64,000 bases of DNA from Pontederia crassipes. Its lineage: Eukaryota; Streptophyta; Magnoliopsida; Commelinales; Pontederiaceae. Under the pieces are notes generated by a model, which saw nothing but the letters and a program-made list of their open reading frames with translations, was not told the DNA's origin and ran no database searches. Positions 13,171 through 41,857 of the stretch are shown one piece after another. Every line of letters begins with the position of its first letter. Within the stretch, counting starts at the first letter, position 1. Location: positions 42,931,909 through 42,995,908 of the forward strand of contig CM060184.1 of NCBI GenBank assembly GCA_030549335.1. The letters run 5' to 3'. Position numbers and translations under genes: made by a program.

Positions 13171-16100
13171 ATGGCCGAAGCAACGGAGACCGCACGGCGG
13201 CGATTGGAGTCCATCACTCGCCATCTCGCCCCGTCCTCCCGACCCGCCTCCCAAAGTCTTCTCCATCAGGTAACACCGCAAAATTTCGAGCTCGTGCCTT
13301 CTTGAGCGCCACTAGGTTGACGCATAACTCGGATTTCTTCTTCTTCTTCTTCTTCTTCTCAGAATCCTCTCAGCTTCGCGGAATCGAGTCGCGTATCTGG
13401 TTCTTACCCTGTCATAATCGGTGGAATGGTGTTGGACATCCTTGCGAAGCCTTATACCGATCCACTTCCCGGAACAACCACTCCGGGAGAGGTATTTTCA
13501 GCATCATCTTGGTAGAACTTTGTACATTCTCCCGTTTGCAAAAATAATATCACATTGTTTTTTAGATTTAGGAGGTAAAGGTTGCATACTTTAGGCGGTG
13601 TTGGTGCCTTGTTCTTGGTAAAGTTGAGAGCTTTAATAATCTTTTGTTGCAGCGCTGAGATTATAGTATGTTCGTGCGTTGGATCTATTGATCATTGAAT
13701 TGCTGTCTCTGTTATAAGAATTACTGTTGTCTGTTGGAGTTGAGTTTTCCAAATGGTCTCATTTACAGGTTCAATATGTGGGTGGAGGAGTTGCAAGGAA
13801 TATTGCTGAATGCATGACAAAGCTGGGAGCCAAACCTTTCATGATTAGCGTTGTTGGGCATGACATGGCTGGTGATGGTTCTGTCACATGGCATTTTTTC
13901 TTGTAGCTCCACCTGGTGGCTTGCTTGATGACCATTATTTCGTTTCTTTCTTTTCCTTCTGAAGGAGAATTACTGCTAAAGTACTGGAAATATGCTGAAC
14001 TCCCAACTCGAGGTGATTAAGGCTTTGTTGATTTGTTTGGCGTACTTTGTATGCTATATATGCCCTCTCTTTTATCCCTTATTGATTCTCAAGGTAGCAT
14101 GCCGTCTCTTTTATCCTTCATTGATTCTCAAGGTAGTCCTTATATTAGTGCAATGCTAATGGGCAACTTTTTTCTGTATCGCTTTTGTGCATAATCTTAT
14201 GTAGGGATGATAGTTTGGGATATTTAACATTCGTGAATAATACGCTGTTTATTTTTTCTTTTTTTTTTTTGTTCAGCTTCAGCCTTTTGTTCGTGCTTTA
14301 TTTAACATAATCTTATGTACAGCACATGTTTGTAAAACTCAGTTTTCTAGCAACTTATTCTCACTATTAGTGCTTTATGAGGTCTTTTCATTGTTGCCCA
14401 GTGCTAATTTTGTCTTATTTTCTGGTACACTTAATTTTCTGTGGTGCTTTAGGGATTCTCCAATTGAAGAATGTTACAACACCTGTTGTATGCAATATAT
14501 TTGACTCTACGAAAGAGTTGGCAGCAGCAGTTGCGAATGTCGAGGCAGTGGTAAGATGGTTTCATATCTTTGAATCTCGTTCATTTTGATCCTTGATATG
14601 AACTCATATGGTCTACAAAGTGCATCTGAGTAGAGGATGACATGTCAAAACCTGATGCCATTTCTCACAGGAGATGTTTCTGACGCCAGATTTCGTAAAG
14701 CAGTTTCAATCTCATATATATTGTGCACCTGTGTTAATTCTGGATGCTAATTTGTGCCCAGAAACAATTGAAGCTGCTTGTCAGAGTGCGTTCTGTAACT
14801 TCAATATTTTTTACAAACATCCTTGTGAATGCGTAACATGAATACAAGTTTAACAAGGAATCATAGTTGTACATTTCCCTTACAATCTCTTGATAAAATT
14901 TTGTAGTTGCAAAGAAAGCTGATGTTCCAGTGTGGTTTGAGCCAGTGTCAGTAACAAAATCTAGAAGAATTGCAACAGTAGTGGATCATGTGAGTACTTG
15001 AAATTTGTCATTTTCTTTTCCTAAACGGCCTTCAAAAGTTGTCATATTATTTTCCTAAGTGATAATATAGAGCTTGAGAAATCAGACCATGATCTTGACT
15101 TTTACCCCATTTACTGTAGATAACTTTTGCTTCTCCAAATACAAATGAGCTTATTGCCATGGCAGATGCTTTATCACCAGGGATTGGGTTCAAACTTGGT
15201 TATGAATCTACGAGAGGTCAACCTGTAGACTCTGTGTTTCAAATATTGAAACCAGCTATATGTCTTTTGCTTGAGAAAGGAATCAAGTTTCTTCTTGTGA
15301 CCCTTGGATCATCTGGAGCGTTTGCTTGCTTTAAAGAATGGCCAAAGTTCAAGAATGGTCATCCTAAGAATACTGTGATTCTTGGAAGCCAGTTGTATGA
15401 AGTTAGCAATCAAACTTCAAAGCAATGGCCTTTTATTTTTACTCAAGAGAGAGCATGTGAATATTATGCTTACCATTTTCCTGCCCTTGATGCATCAGTG
15501 GTGAGCCTTACAGGTGCAGGCGATTGCCTGGTTGGTGGTGTCATTGCATCTATTAGCTCTGGGTTGGACATAATGGAAAGTATTGCAGTTGGTATTGCTG
15601 TCGCCAAAGCAGCAGTCGAATCTGAACAGAATGTACCTCTGGAAAGCTCTGTGATTAATATTGCAGGTACAGATGAAAAAGATTGATTCAGTGATCCTTA
15701 TAAAATGATTATGTTAAGGTTAGATTGCTATTTGAATGGAATCCAAAGTCTCTAGAGAAAAACCTTTTTCACTTTAGGTGTTAGGATCATATTTATGTGG
15801 AACAAAATGCTGTATCTATTTTATGTAATAGTTCAAGGAGTCAATCATGTTTAGCATGGTTTTGTGGAAAAAAATCTGAGCATGTAACTCAATAAGGGCC
15901 CACATATTTTGTTTCTGAATGCACGGTACATTCAAAAATTTTTGAATGCACCTTTCTCTTGTCAAGGGATTAAGTAAGGTGCATTCAAGATTTCTTGAAT
16001 GCTCAATACATTCAGAGACAAAAAAAGGTGGGCGCATTTGGTCCCCACTTGTGCCCTATGCCCCGCTTGGTTGGAGAAGTTTTATTTTAGGAATAGACTC

Positions 16101-17536
16101 TACTAATCCATTGTCTACTCCCAATAGCTTAATCCATCAAGATCACCTTGTTCCAAGGTCACCAAAGAACTTGTTACTCTCGCCTTTTCTCCTATTCCTG
16201 CATTAAATGATGTGGGGCAGATTAAAAAAACTGTGTTTGGTTGAAACATTGGGAATCTTGGTCTTATTCCCAACCAAACGGATAAGGGCTCACATGTTTT
16301 GTCCCTTGATTCATAGTGCATCTAGAAAATCTTGAATGCACCTTACTTTGGCCTATTTGGCTAAGCTTATAAGCCACTTATAAGTTTGTTTGAAAAAATC
16401 TTAGCGCTTGGTAACGTTATAATATGGTTGATAAGGAGATATCAAATCTACTTATAAGTTAAAAAAATAAGCAGGAGGAGGATTGCTTATTTTTTTCTAA
16501 AGAATAAGTTAGTTAGTTGTATCATAACTAATTAGTTGTTATTAATATAAGTAGTTTTATCCAAACGTATAACTGCTTATTCTTAAAAATAAGTTTCAGT
16601 CAATAAAATACTTATCAGCAGTTAAGCTTATCAGATATTTTTTATCAACCAAGCCAAACGGGCCCTTTATCTCTTCTAGAGGTAAAGTAGAATGTACCAT
16701 ACATGCAGAGACAAAGAAAGGTGGGGAGGTCCTATTTTGAATCCAATATTTTTGTTCCGGGGTCAAGGACAGTTGGCCCAACTATATTCTTATTTTTTTT
16801 GTTCCAGGGAGAACATTTATGTTCTTGGGTCCCTCTAGAACATAAACATTCTCATTTTTCTTTTATTCTCATCATAATGATTATGGAGTCCACAGCTTCA
16901 ATGGAGTGTTTGGATGAAAAAATGAGAACGAGCCCTTGTTCTTGATGTTGTTCATGTGCCATCGTCTCGTATATGAATAAGGGCCCACAATATCTCTCTA
17001 TGCACGATGCATTCTAGAAATCTTGAATGTACCGTACATTTAGAGACAGAAAGATGTGGACGTGGTGTTCCCACATAAGCCCATAGTGAATAAGGAAATC
17101 TTGAATGCACCTTACTTTATTTCGTCAAGAGATAAAGGAAGGTGCATTCAAGAAAATCTTAAATGCACTGCAGGGCTCCCATGTTCTTATTCTCTTTCAT
17201 GATTTCTTGAAATAAGTCTACTTTATCTCTTCTGTCAAAATAAATATACACTTGAAATAAGTTGATAATATTTATGCCAACTACTAAAAAAATATCAACA
17301 CTGCTGATATTTGGCATCTGCTTGATTTTTGACAGTAAACTGTTCCTTACTGTTCTTCTATTTCAGAAACTGCACTGCCTTTCCTGACTTTTATGGCCCC
17401 CCACATGTTATAATTGGATTTTATATTCTCAAGTTTCAATTATTGTAATTGGATTACTGTATAAATTAGTTCATCTGTTTTTTTAGATGAAGCAAAGATG
17501 ATCCTTTCTAGGGTCAAACCCCTCCATCTTGGGTAA
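13171..17536 (+). CDS. PUKI: pfkB-family kinase, probable peroxisomal pseudouridine kinase
   Basis: Spliced model: 13171-13269, 13363-13491, 13769-13871, 13965-14012, 14453-14550, 14671-14785, 14907-14989, 15120-15666, 17487-17536. All introns are GT-AG and phases agree, giving 1272 nt (423 residues). The start is fixed by an in-frame TGA at 13147-13149. Family knowledge: plant PUKI phosphorylates pseudouridine to pseudouridine 5'-phosphate in the peroxisome, for cleavage by the glycosylase PUMY. Seen here: VIIGGMVLDI (about 50-59), the first pfkB signature VGGGVARNIAECMTKLG (from 80), the substrate/ATP core VPVWFEPVSVTKSRR, and the second signature LTGAGDCLVGG with catalytic Asp about 360. 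RLESITRHL at residues 11-19 fits the PTS2 consensus R-L-x5-H-L. The final exon (16 codons) lies beyond a 1.8-kb repeat-filled intron; if that intron is retained, the protein ends at 15686 with six other residues. Another pfkB sugar or nucleoside kinase is possible, but the overall pattern fits PUKI best. Confidence 0.85.
13335..13362 (+). repeat. (TTC)n forming the polypyrimidine tract of intron 1
   Basis: A run of TTC units ends directly in TTCTCAG, the acceptor of the first intron of the pfkB kinase gene. The microsatellite therefore serves as the pyrimidine tract of the splice site. Confidence 0.85.
15893..16045. repeat. Near-palindromic MITE-like repeat, copy 1 (intron 8 of pfkB gene)
   Basis: Begins AAGGGCCCACATATTTTG and ends CAAAAAAAGGTGGGCGCA, with internal inverted TGAATGCACC/GGTGCATTCA stems. 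Related copies lie at 16286-16735, 16976-17075 and 17085-17195, all inside the same intron. Confidence 0.6.
16286..16735. repeat. Near-palindromic MITE-like repeat, copy 2, interrupted by another element
   Basis: The left half (16286-16349: AAGGGCTCACATGTTTTG to CACCTTACTTTG) and the right half (16670-16735: ATCTCTTCTAGAGG to AAAGAAAGGTGGGGAGG) together resemble copy 1. They are separated by about 320 bases carrying their own inverted ends. Confidence 0.55.
16350..16665. mobile_element. Small TIR element nested in the MITE-like repeat
   Basis: The left end GGCCTATTTGGCTAAGC and the reverse complement of the right end GGGCCCGTTTGGCTTGG form an imperfect inverted repeat. Many TTATAAGT/ACTTATAA motifs lie inside. 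A target duplication is not clear. Probably a hAT-type MITE. Confidence 0.5.
16976..17195. repeat. Two further partial copies of the palindromic repeat
   Basis: 16976-17075 starts AAGGGCCCACAATATC and carries TTGAATGTACCGTACATTTAGAGAC. 17085-17195 has a clear stem: TCTTGAATGCACCTTACTTT pairing with AAGGAAGGTGCATTCAAG around CGTCAAGAG. Confidence 0.55.
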
Positions 17537-19988
17537 GAGAACAGATTTTGTACAGGTATGTGTTGGTTTGGATTTCATGCTTTCTTTTAACGTTTTCATC
17601 ATCATGTATTTGTAGCATCCCCACAGTTTTCTTTACTTTTTTGTCTCCAGGGAAGATCATCGAACCATGCAAAGTTCAGTGGATAAACAATTACATCCCA
17701 AAATGGTTGTAAGAACTATACTACCCCAAGAAAATTTTCCAATCTTAACTTTTTGGCAGCTTGTCCTCTACACCTTCTACACCTCTCAAATGAAGTATCG
17801 TAATTATCGTTGAAATTAAATTAGATGGGGGTGTTCATCATATTGGTGATAAGTCAGTTCAGAAAACTGCAGCTATTGATAATTTTTCCCTTCGGTGTCA
17901 AGGCTATCTGGTAGGATTATTGGAACTGAAATTCATGAATAAGTTGCAAGTGTTCCATGAATTTTATCCAACTAGATATTCAGTTGTGCTGAGTTCTAAT
18001 TGACATTTATTGTATAACATATTCTGAAGGTGATAACTCAACCCATATCCGCATCCTAAGGTCAAATCAACATGGCTACCTGATTATGGTTGGAGTAGAA
18101 AACTAGTTGTTTATAAGCTAGGCCAAATTGGTATTATTGTATATCCAAAAGAAGCCAAATTGTTCGAGATAATAAATTAATAATAATGAAACAAAGAGAT
18201 TTAGTAATAACAATGAAAACTATACCAGAGTACTACTTATTTTCTAATTCCATCAATCATTAGCTATCCATACTATTTAATGTTCTGAATTTAACAATGC
18301 ACCTCATATTTGAGTGTACTGAAATGAAGTTGAGGATGAGAGGAAACAGGTAACTTTTAGTATCTTGCTCTGTCTAAACATATTCAATTCACATCCTTAT
18401 TCAAGATATTTTTTTAAGATTGAATCAGTGAACACATCCTTGTGCAAGATGATATGTCACAAACAACATATAATTTTTGCTTTGATTTATGTTAAAGCTA
18501 GGCAGGTTTAGTTCAAACATCTTACACCTAAAAGGGGTATACCTATCCTCGAGGATAACTGTATTAAAGGAAAAATGAGGATAAGCAGTTCCAACCATTT
18601 TTTCACCAGATTGGGAGTATTGATTTTCTTTTTTATTGACAGTTGGTATAGTCTTTTTTAAAGGGGTGACAGTCTTATCCACTTCTTATACCAAAGCAAA
18701 AAAGCTGCATGAAGGGTTAAAATTAGTTTTAGTATTTAAAAGTTGACGAATTTACGTTTCTAGGATTAAAAAATGAGTTGAGTACTCTCTCTGTATCAAA
18801 AAAAAAAAAAAAAAGAGTTGAGTCGGGTTTAAATTATAAAATGAGGCAAAATCGAACTTGCCTATGTCTTAACTCGGTAAAAGTGGATGAATACATTCAG
18901 ACAAATGACTAAGTAGTTGATTTGCCACTTTTAATCATATGCATACCTTTGATCGTCTGATAGGTGTGGTCATTCCAATCCATAAGATTAAGGGTTCAAA
19001 ACTCAACCACCATCAATTCTTTCCATATGTTTGTTCACTCGTTCAAATATACATATAAAATATGAATTTAATGGATATGCTTTTTTTTTGTTCTTATCTT
19101 CTTCTTGGGCTCGGATCAAAATAGTAGAGTTAAGTTGATGACACAATACATCTAGTTGATTAGAATTGAAAAAAAATTTGTAAATCTGATGGTGATTAGC
19201 ATAGTAAATAGGTAACACAAACATTAAATCCATAAAATATACATAAATTTCATATTTATTTTTTCACTATTATTTTATAATCATATTAAATTTATTTAAA
19301 AAATCATAATAAATTAAAATTAAGATAAAAAGTGGATAAATTATATAATTGATTACAAGTGATTCCAATGAATTATGTCTATTATTATATTCTTTGGAAC
19401 ATAATACTTAAATAAAATTAAATCATATAATGAAAATATGATGTCGTGATTATAATAATAATGGAAAGAAAATACTACTATTTCAGACAAAAAATTTAGA
19501 CTATATTAATTTTCTCATTCATTTTGTCTATTTATGTATAAATTTATTAATTTTTGATACTTCAATTGAATTTACATATATATTTTTATCTTGATAATTT
19601 AAAAATAGATTGCATGTGAACTTGTTGCAAGTTTATAATTTGTGAAAAATTATTCTCTAATTATTCATGTTATTTTAATTTTTTTATGTATTTATTAATA
19701 TATTTTTTATGTGGTTTAAAAAATAAAAATTATTAAATTAATACTATATCTAAACACTATGCAACGTATTGATTTTACAAAAAAATGAGTTGACTTCGAA
19801 TTTATGTAAAAATTTGAACTTGATAATCTTAGGAGGAAAAATCACTTATCAAATAGTTAACTTTGTCTGTACCACGCAGTCCAATCCGCACGCAGTCAAT
19901 CCTCCAACTACTGCAAAATTGGATTTGAACAGGTTGAAACTTGTTTGGTGGACGATTGAGGATCGATCGTGGTTCAATTTCGAGAACA
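17537..19988. other. 3' flank of the pfkB gene and AT-rich intergenic DNA
   Basis: The first few hundred bases are probably 3' UTR. Beyond that the DNA is very AT-rich (for example 19240-19760) with a 16-base A run near 18800. I see no gene or structured element up to the hAT target site. Confidence 0.5.
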
Positions 19989-22900
19989 CAAAAAACCAAT
20001 GTTTTCAGAACCGATTCGGACAACGAATCGGATTGTCAATTGGGTCACGGTTGAACCGATTCAATCGGGGTTGATCGGATTAAATCAGATTTTTATTAAA
20101 ATAATATTATATATAATAATAAGCTATAGCTTGAAATTAAAAATCAAATTGACATGCAATTTTGAGTCATGATCACAACAACTTCATGAGCGGGAAAAAC
20201 TAATGTTTTCACTTAAGCTCACGAGATAAAAGTTTCTAATATCAAAAGAAATTCGTTTAATGATCCATCAAACAAAAATTTAAATGTTAAACTAGAATTG
20301 TTCGATACTTCGTTCATAATTCTTGTCATCTTCATCACTCATCATCATTTTCATTTCCATTATCATCTTCATTTTCATCTATATTTCCATCTCCATCTTC
20401 AAACTCATGCTCCTCAATGTCCGAAAAAATTATAATAAATTCACAAAGCTTCCAAATATTCTCAATTAAACTTAAAATATATGGCAAATATAACTGATAT
20501 GAAATTGAGATATTATATCATGACACAAACCTAGAAATTGAGTATCTTCAGTTTCTTTTGAAAATTCTTCTTGAAGCATATTCTCAAACTCATCATAATT
20601 AACTTCTCCTCCTCCTTCCTTTTCGACAATTCAAAACTCAGTTTTCTCGATAGACTCATAATCAATCGGATCATACGGTCTTTTGCATATTGATAATCTG
20701 ATAAGTAACCATTATGACATAATTAGTTAATATAAAAAAGTAAAAAAAAAACATTGCTTGATAATAGCTTACCTATTTTTCAAACGCAAGTTGTAATGAA
20801 CATAAACAAGATCATTTAATCTTTGATGTTCCAAACTATTTCTCTTTTTAGTATGAATTCATTCAAATACATTCCAATTGCGCTCACATCCAGAAGAGAA
20901 AGCAATTTGAGCAAGAATCTTTATTGCCAACTTTTGCAAATTGGGAACATCATAACCAAATAATCTCCACCATTCATCTTTTTTGGACATGAAAAAAATG
21001 CAAAATAAGAAATAATAATTACAAATCAAGACACAAGTTTGATAAAATGAAATTAATAATTAATAAAATGCATGAGATTTTGTTCTTACCTGGTCTAGTT
21101 GTTTTGGTACAAGCAAGCACTTTCGGACGAGAAAAGCATAACTCATGCTCTCGAAAAATTCTTAACTCAGCAAACATGATTGTGCTATTAGAATCATCGC
21201 ATAACTTATCAATAACATTATACACACCACGCATAATATCAAGTTCCTTGCATAAAGTGGATTCACTATATTGAAAAATAGGATTAAGAAAATATGCCAT
21301 TGCATGGAGATCTTGACGCAACATACGGTCCCATCTGCTATCTATAATATCGATGTAGGGCTTGTACAACTTCTTCTTATTTTTAAACACATTCATAATT
21401 CCAAAGCGTGCTCTATACATGGCTTCATAAATGTAACCCAAAGATAGCTTTTCATCACTATCACAAAGCCTCAACAAGCGTATGAGTGGTGTCATGATCT
21501 TTACAATCATCAAACAATTGTTCCAAAAAGTTTCATCCAACACAATCTGTTTTATATCTTTTCCTTTTGGCTTCTTCAAGAATCGTTTAAAATCAACACT
21601 AACAACCAAAGCTTGTAAATCATCCTTGTGTTTATACAAACTCTGTAAAGCAATAAAATTAGTTGCAAAACGAGTTGCCCCAGGACGAATAATTTCCCTC
21701 CAGCCTTCTCTCTTTCTTAGCCAATTTAGAGTCATCTTGTGATTGTACACAAATACTGTCACTTTAGAAGCAAGAAGAATAAGGCTTTTTACTATAGACA
21801 TATCTCCAATATCTTTTAATATCAAGTTAATACAATGAGCAGCACAAGGAGACCAAAAAATAAAAGGATACTTCTCCATAAGCTTAAATCCTGTAGTTTT
21901 ATAATTTGCTCCATTATCTGTCACCATATGAACCACATTTTGAGGACCGACCCATTCCACATTTGTGTAAATATCATAGGCATCAACAGATTTAATAAAT
22001 GAAATCCCCTTTAGGCAATACACTAAAAAATTAATCAAAGGTCTTTGTCTTTTATTTGTCCATCCATCTCCTATTATGGTGCAACCAGTGTCTGCCCATA
22101 TGTTCCTAAAGGAGTCAATAATCAACTTCACATGAAGCTTAGCATCATTTAGCAAATTGACACGAAAAGCATGATATGAAGGATGTTTATATCCATGACC
22201 AATGCTAATTGCTTTATCAATAGCACGTTGAAAATAAGGGAAATTGCAAGCATTGAAAGGAATACAAGCATCATGCAAATAATTCTAAATCTATGTCCTT
22301 CTATTTTTCTTTACTTTGTATGCATGTTTGATACTAGGCTGAGAGAAATTACTTGCATCTGGCTTAAAATATGATTTCATCTCAAGAGAAGTTCTTTTCT
22401 TTCCTACGAACACTTCATTCTCATTTGCTTCATCCAATGATATCTCTTCAGAAAGTCCTTTTTTGTCTTTGCTTTTTTGTGCAATTAAATCCAATGAACT
22501 TTTGATGTCTAATCTAACTTCTAGAGGAACTTTTTTGCATGATTCAATATTTCCTTTAGTCCCTGCAAGATGTTGCTTCATTCTATTAATACCACCACCT
22601 GTAACCTTCTTTTGACATAATTCACATATTAAAATTTTTTTCCCTTGTGCATTTGTTCCCTCACTAGCATACTTCCATGCTTCATTTGTTTTCTTTATCT
22701 TATTGAACGTTCAAGGCAAGGTGTTGAAGAAGATTATGTTGCAGGTGCATGAGAAGACATGATTCCTGTTGAAAAAAATAAAAGAATAATTATATAAATT
22801 ATTGCTGCCATTTTGAGATAAAAGAATGTTGTAAAAGATATTTGATACTAGTTAAAAGAACAAAAAATGAATAATAGATAAAGAAAAGTGAAAAGAAAAA

Positions 22901-23817
22901 GTTAAAATAAAAAATAGTGCCCATTTAATCAAATATTATATAATGTAATATATAATTCGAGAAAAATTCTGATGTAAAATAAACGGAAAAAAGATTGTAG
23001 AGATTATGGCTTAAATAAATGACACATGTTGCATGCTAAACCTTACATAGATGACACATGCCATATGATTCATTTCCTCTAACAATATCATATTTGGACT
23101 CATAATAAAAGTACACGAACTGAATTAAACCAAGAGGAATCTAAATTATAAAATCCATACATAAGAATATGAATATTGATATTATCGAAATAGTATAGAT
23201 CAGATTAATTGAATTCATAATATTATACATAAAATTAAAGAAAAACTCTAACATGCGTAAGAAATATATTGTCTAAATCCAAAACTTCTAAGAAAATAAA
23301 CATGGAAAAAATTCAAATATGATAAAATAAGGAAAAAAATACAATACCTTTGGGGAGTCACAGCGAAAGCATCAACGTGTTACTTGAATACTTCAAGAGA
23401 GAGAAACCATCAGATGGTCTATGAAGTAATTAAAAAACCTATGTAACAATATCGCTTTGAGAAAAATCTACAGATCAATAAAAAAGCTTGCAGATCAATA
23501 AAAGAAAATAATTGATGTGCTCAATATGAATCACCTTAAGGTTTAGAGACGTCACGAGAGAGAAATATCGACGGCTATAGTTTTCTATTCTTTTGGAGGT
23601 TGCGAAAGCCCTAATAAAATAGTAAAAAATCTTATCATAATCAAATTTTTATGATAATCGGATTGAACCAACTCGGCTAGTTCGACCAGTTTTTTCCGGT
23701 CTAATCCGAACTTACCCAATTTTTTTATCAATTCCGGTTTTTAATATTAAAACGGACTAATTTCACTACCGGTTCGACCGGCCGGTCCAAACCGGTTTTA
23801 AAAACATTGCAAAAAAC
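19989..23817 (-). mobile_element. Complete hAT-superfamily transposon with 8-bp target duplication
   Basis: The element proper spans 19997-23809 (3813 bp). Both sides carry the same 8 bases, CAAAAAAC (19989-19996 and 23810-23817). Its ends are inverted: CAATGTTTTCAGAACCG at the left, and the reverse complement of the right end reads CAATGTTTTTAAAACCG; about 21 of the first 25 positions agree. The transposase gene runs on the minus strand. Eight-base duplications, CA-starting short TIRs and a BED-finger/dimerisation-domain transposase are standard hAT traits. Subterminal GGTTCGACCGG-like repeats (23745-23795) may be transposase binding sites. Confidence 0.9.
20335..22765 (-). pseudogene. hAT transposase, decayed
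   Basis: Reading right to left: a BED-type zinc finger (W-K-Y-A, then CELC and a downstream His/Cys) at about 22700-22530; the central DUF659-type and catalytic region 22278-21090, with CTIIGDGWTNKRQRPLINF, VVHMVTDNGANY and FWSPCAAHCINLILKDIG; a likely intron with donor CAG/GTAAGA at about 21088; the C-terminal dimerisation exon about 20985-20775 (DEWWRLFGYDVPNLQKLAIK, then FSSGCERNW, HTKKRN); a donor ATAG/GTAAGC; a further exon about 20685-20530; and an acidic last exon ending in TGA at 20335-20337. Breaks: two close TAG codons between the BED exon and the core (22293 and 22287), TGA where family members have Arg in FERIHTKK, and TGA where a Trp is expected in the penultimate exon. Otherwise the frame is well kept, so inactivation is fairly recent. 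Confidence 0.85.
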
Positions 23818-25500
<1,683 letters not shown>

Positions 25501-25579
25501 CATTCGCAAAATCCCTCCAACCAAAACCAACCTCGATCGACTAAAACTGGCAACGAGAAGTTTGAAAATTGAAGCGTCT

Positions 25580-25700
25580 TCCTCTTCTGTTTCTCTCTCT
25601 CTCTCTCTCGACCTCGTCGGCGGCGAAGGTAACGGAGAGAAGGTCCCATCGAAACCCTCGAACCAACTTTGAATTCTCTCTCTTTCTCTCTCTCCCCACC
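25580..25700 (+). promoter_or_regulatory. CT-rich leader of the IRE4-like gene
   Basis: Two CT tracts (TCTCTCTCTCTCTCTCTCG near 25590 and TCTCTCTTTCTCTCTCTC near 25676) lie 110-220 bases before the start codon. Such Y-patch/CT tracts are common in plant core promoters and 5' UTRs. No TATA box is apparent. Confidence 0.45.
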
Positions 25701-25813
25701 CTTCCTCCCCCTAGTGGTCCGCATAAGATTCCTGCGCCAGTCTTAGTGGCTTCCGATAGCGATCGCCGTCTTTTTCAGCCGGAGGGGTTCCTGTCGGGTC
25801 CCGCCGATAGGAT

Positions 25814-40847
<15,034 letters not shown>

Positions 40848-41822
40848 CTTTGATAGAGCAGATACTATGCATGTGCCGTATCCATATATAACAGCATCAC
40901 AAAGGGTGGACAAGCACGCGATTTTAACTCAATTCCCTTCCAGGGCATCACGCACCTCCCACCGTTAACACTTGCATGCTTGAGGAATTCACAGAAGGGG
41001 AGAGATAGTTATGTGATGATGGTAACGAAAATTACATCGACGAAAATTACATTGACAGTGAGAGAGTGGGAAGGCAACAGCTTAAACTTTGATGATAACA
41101 GGAAGAAATGGAAGTGCAAAGCTATGATGAAAGTGCAAGTTATCTATGCTTTCGACGGGACAGCGAAAAAGATGGACCGGTAGAATTTGCTTTACCATTG
41201 ACAGATATCTGGAAGTGCGAAGTCACGGGTTGCTATATCTGTTCGATGGAACTTCAATACGCTGACCTGAGAGAGAAGTGTCTGGGAGAGGGAGGGAGAG
41301 GGAGGGAGAGAATCATTTATGCATTTTTGGGGCCTGTCGTGGCGACCAGAAAGCAAACGGCGCCGCAAGTCGGAGCGGCGGTGGCGGCGGCTCGATTGCC
41401 TGCCGAACTTTACGAGCGGACACAACCAGATTTGCTGGGTCATCTCGCTCTCTCTTCCTACTGTACCAGAAACTTCTTACCGCTCATCGCTTGGTGTGTT
41501 GGTCGTTAAAGCAGATTGTCGCCATCAGGCGCCCGTGGCAGCATCCAATCCTTACTTTTTAAAAGGAAGGGTTCGTTTTTTTTTTTCTGTCGTTTAACAG
41601 TATAGCATCTAACAAAGTCATACATGTATGATGTAACATAGGAAAAAATGTAGAGAGAAGTTTCAACTGTTACAATATAACTTAAACTTTAATTTATTGA
41701 AATCAAAATACTAGCTTTCAAATTTTCATTAAACGTAAACAAAACCTTTTTTTAGTGAAACAAAAGTTACCAATTTTCATTTTCCCCATATTCATTCTCA
41801 TATCCTTTTGAAAAATACCAAC
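40848..41822. other. 3' flank of the IRE4-like gene
   Basis: The 3' UTR probably occupies the first few hundred bases. A 133-codon open frame at 41108-41509 has an acidic, Cys-containing start (about 41108-41275) but no recognised domain and runs into repeat-like GC-rich sequence. A run of five GGG tracts at 41284-41306 could form a G-quadruplex. Nothing else is identifiable. Confidence 0.4.
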
Positions 41823-41857
41823 TATATATTATGGATTTAATGGGGGTCTATGACCCC

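Noticed and set aside
15159..15686. 175-codon open frame as the complete C-terminal part of the pfkB gene
   Set aside because: It overruns a good donor at 15667. Splicing to 17487 keeps phase and gives a longer plausible C-terminus, though intron retention remains possible.
41108..41509. 133-codon open frame downstream of the kinase gene as a host gene
   Set aside because: No recognised domain, no clear splice or start context, and it runs into GC-rich repeat-like DNA.
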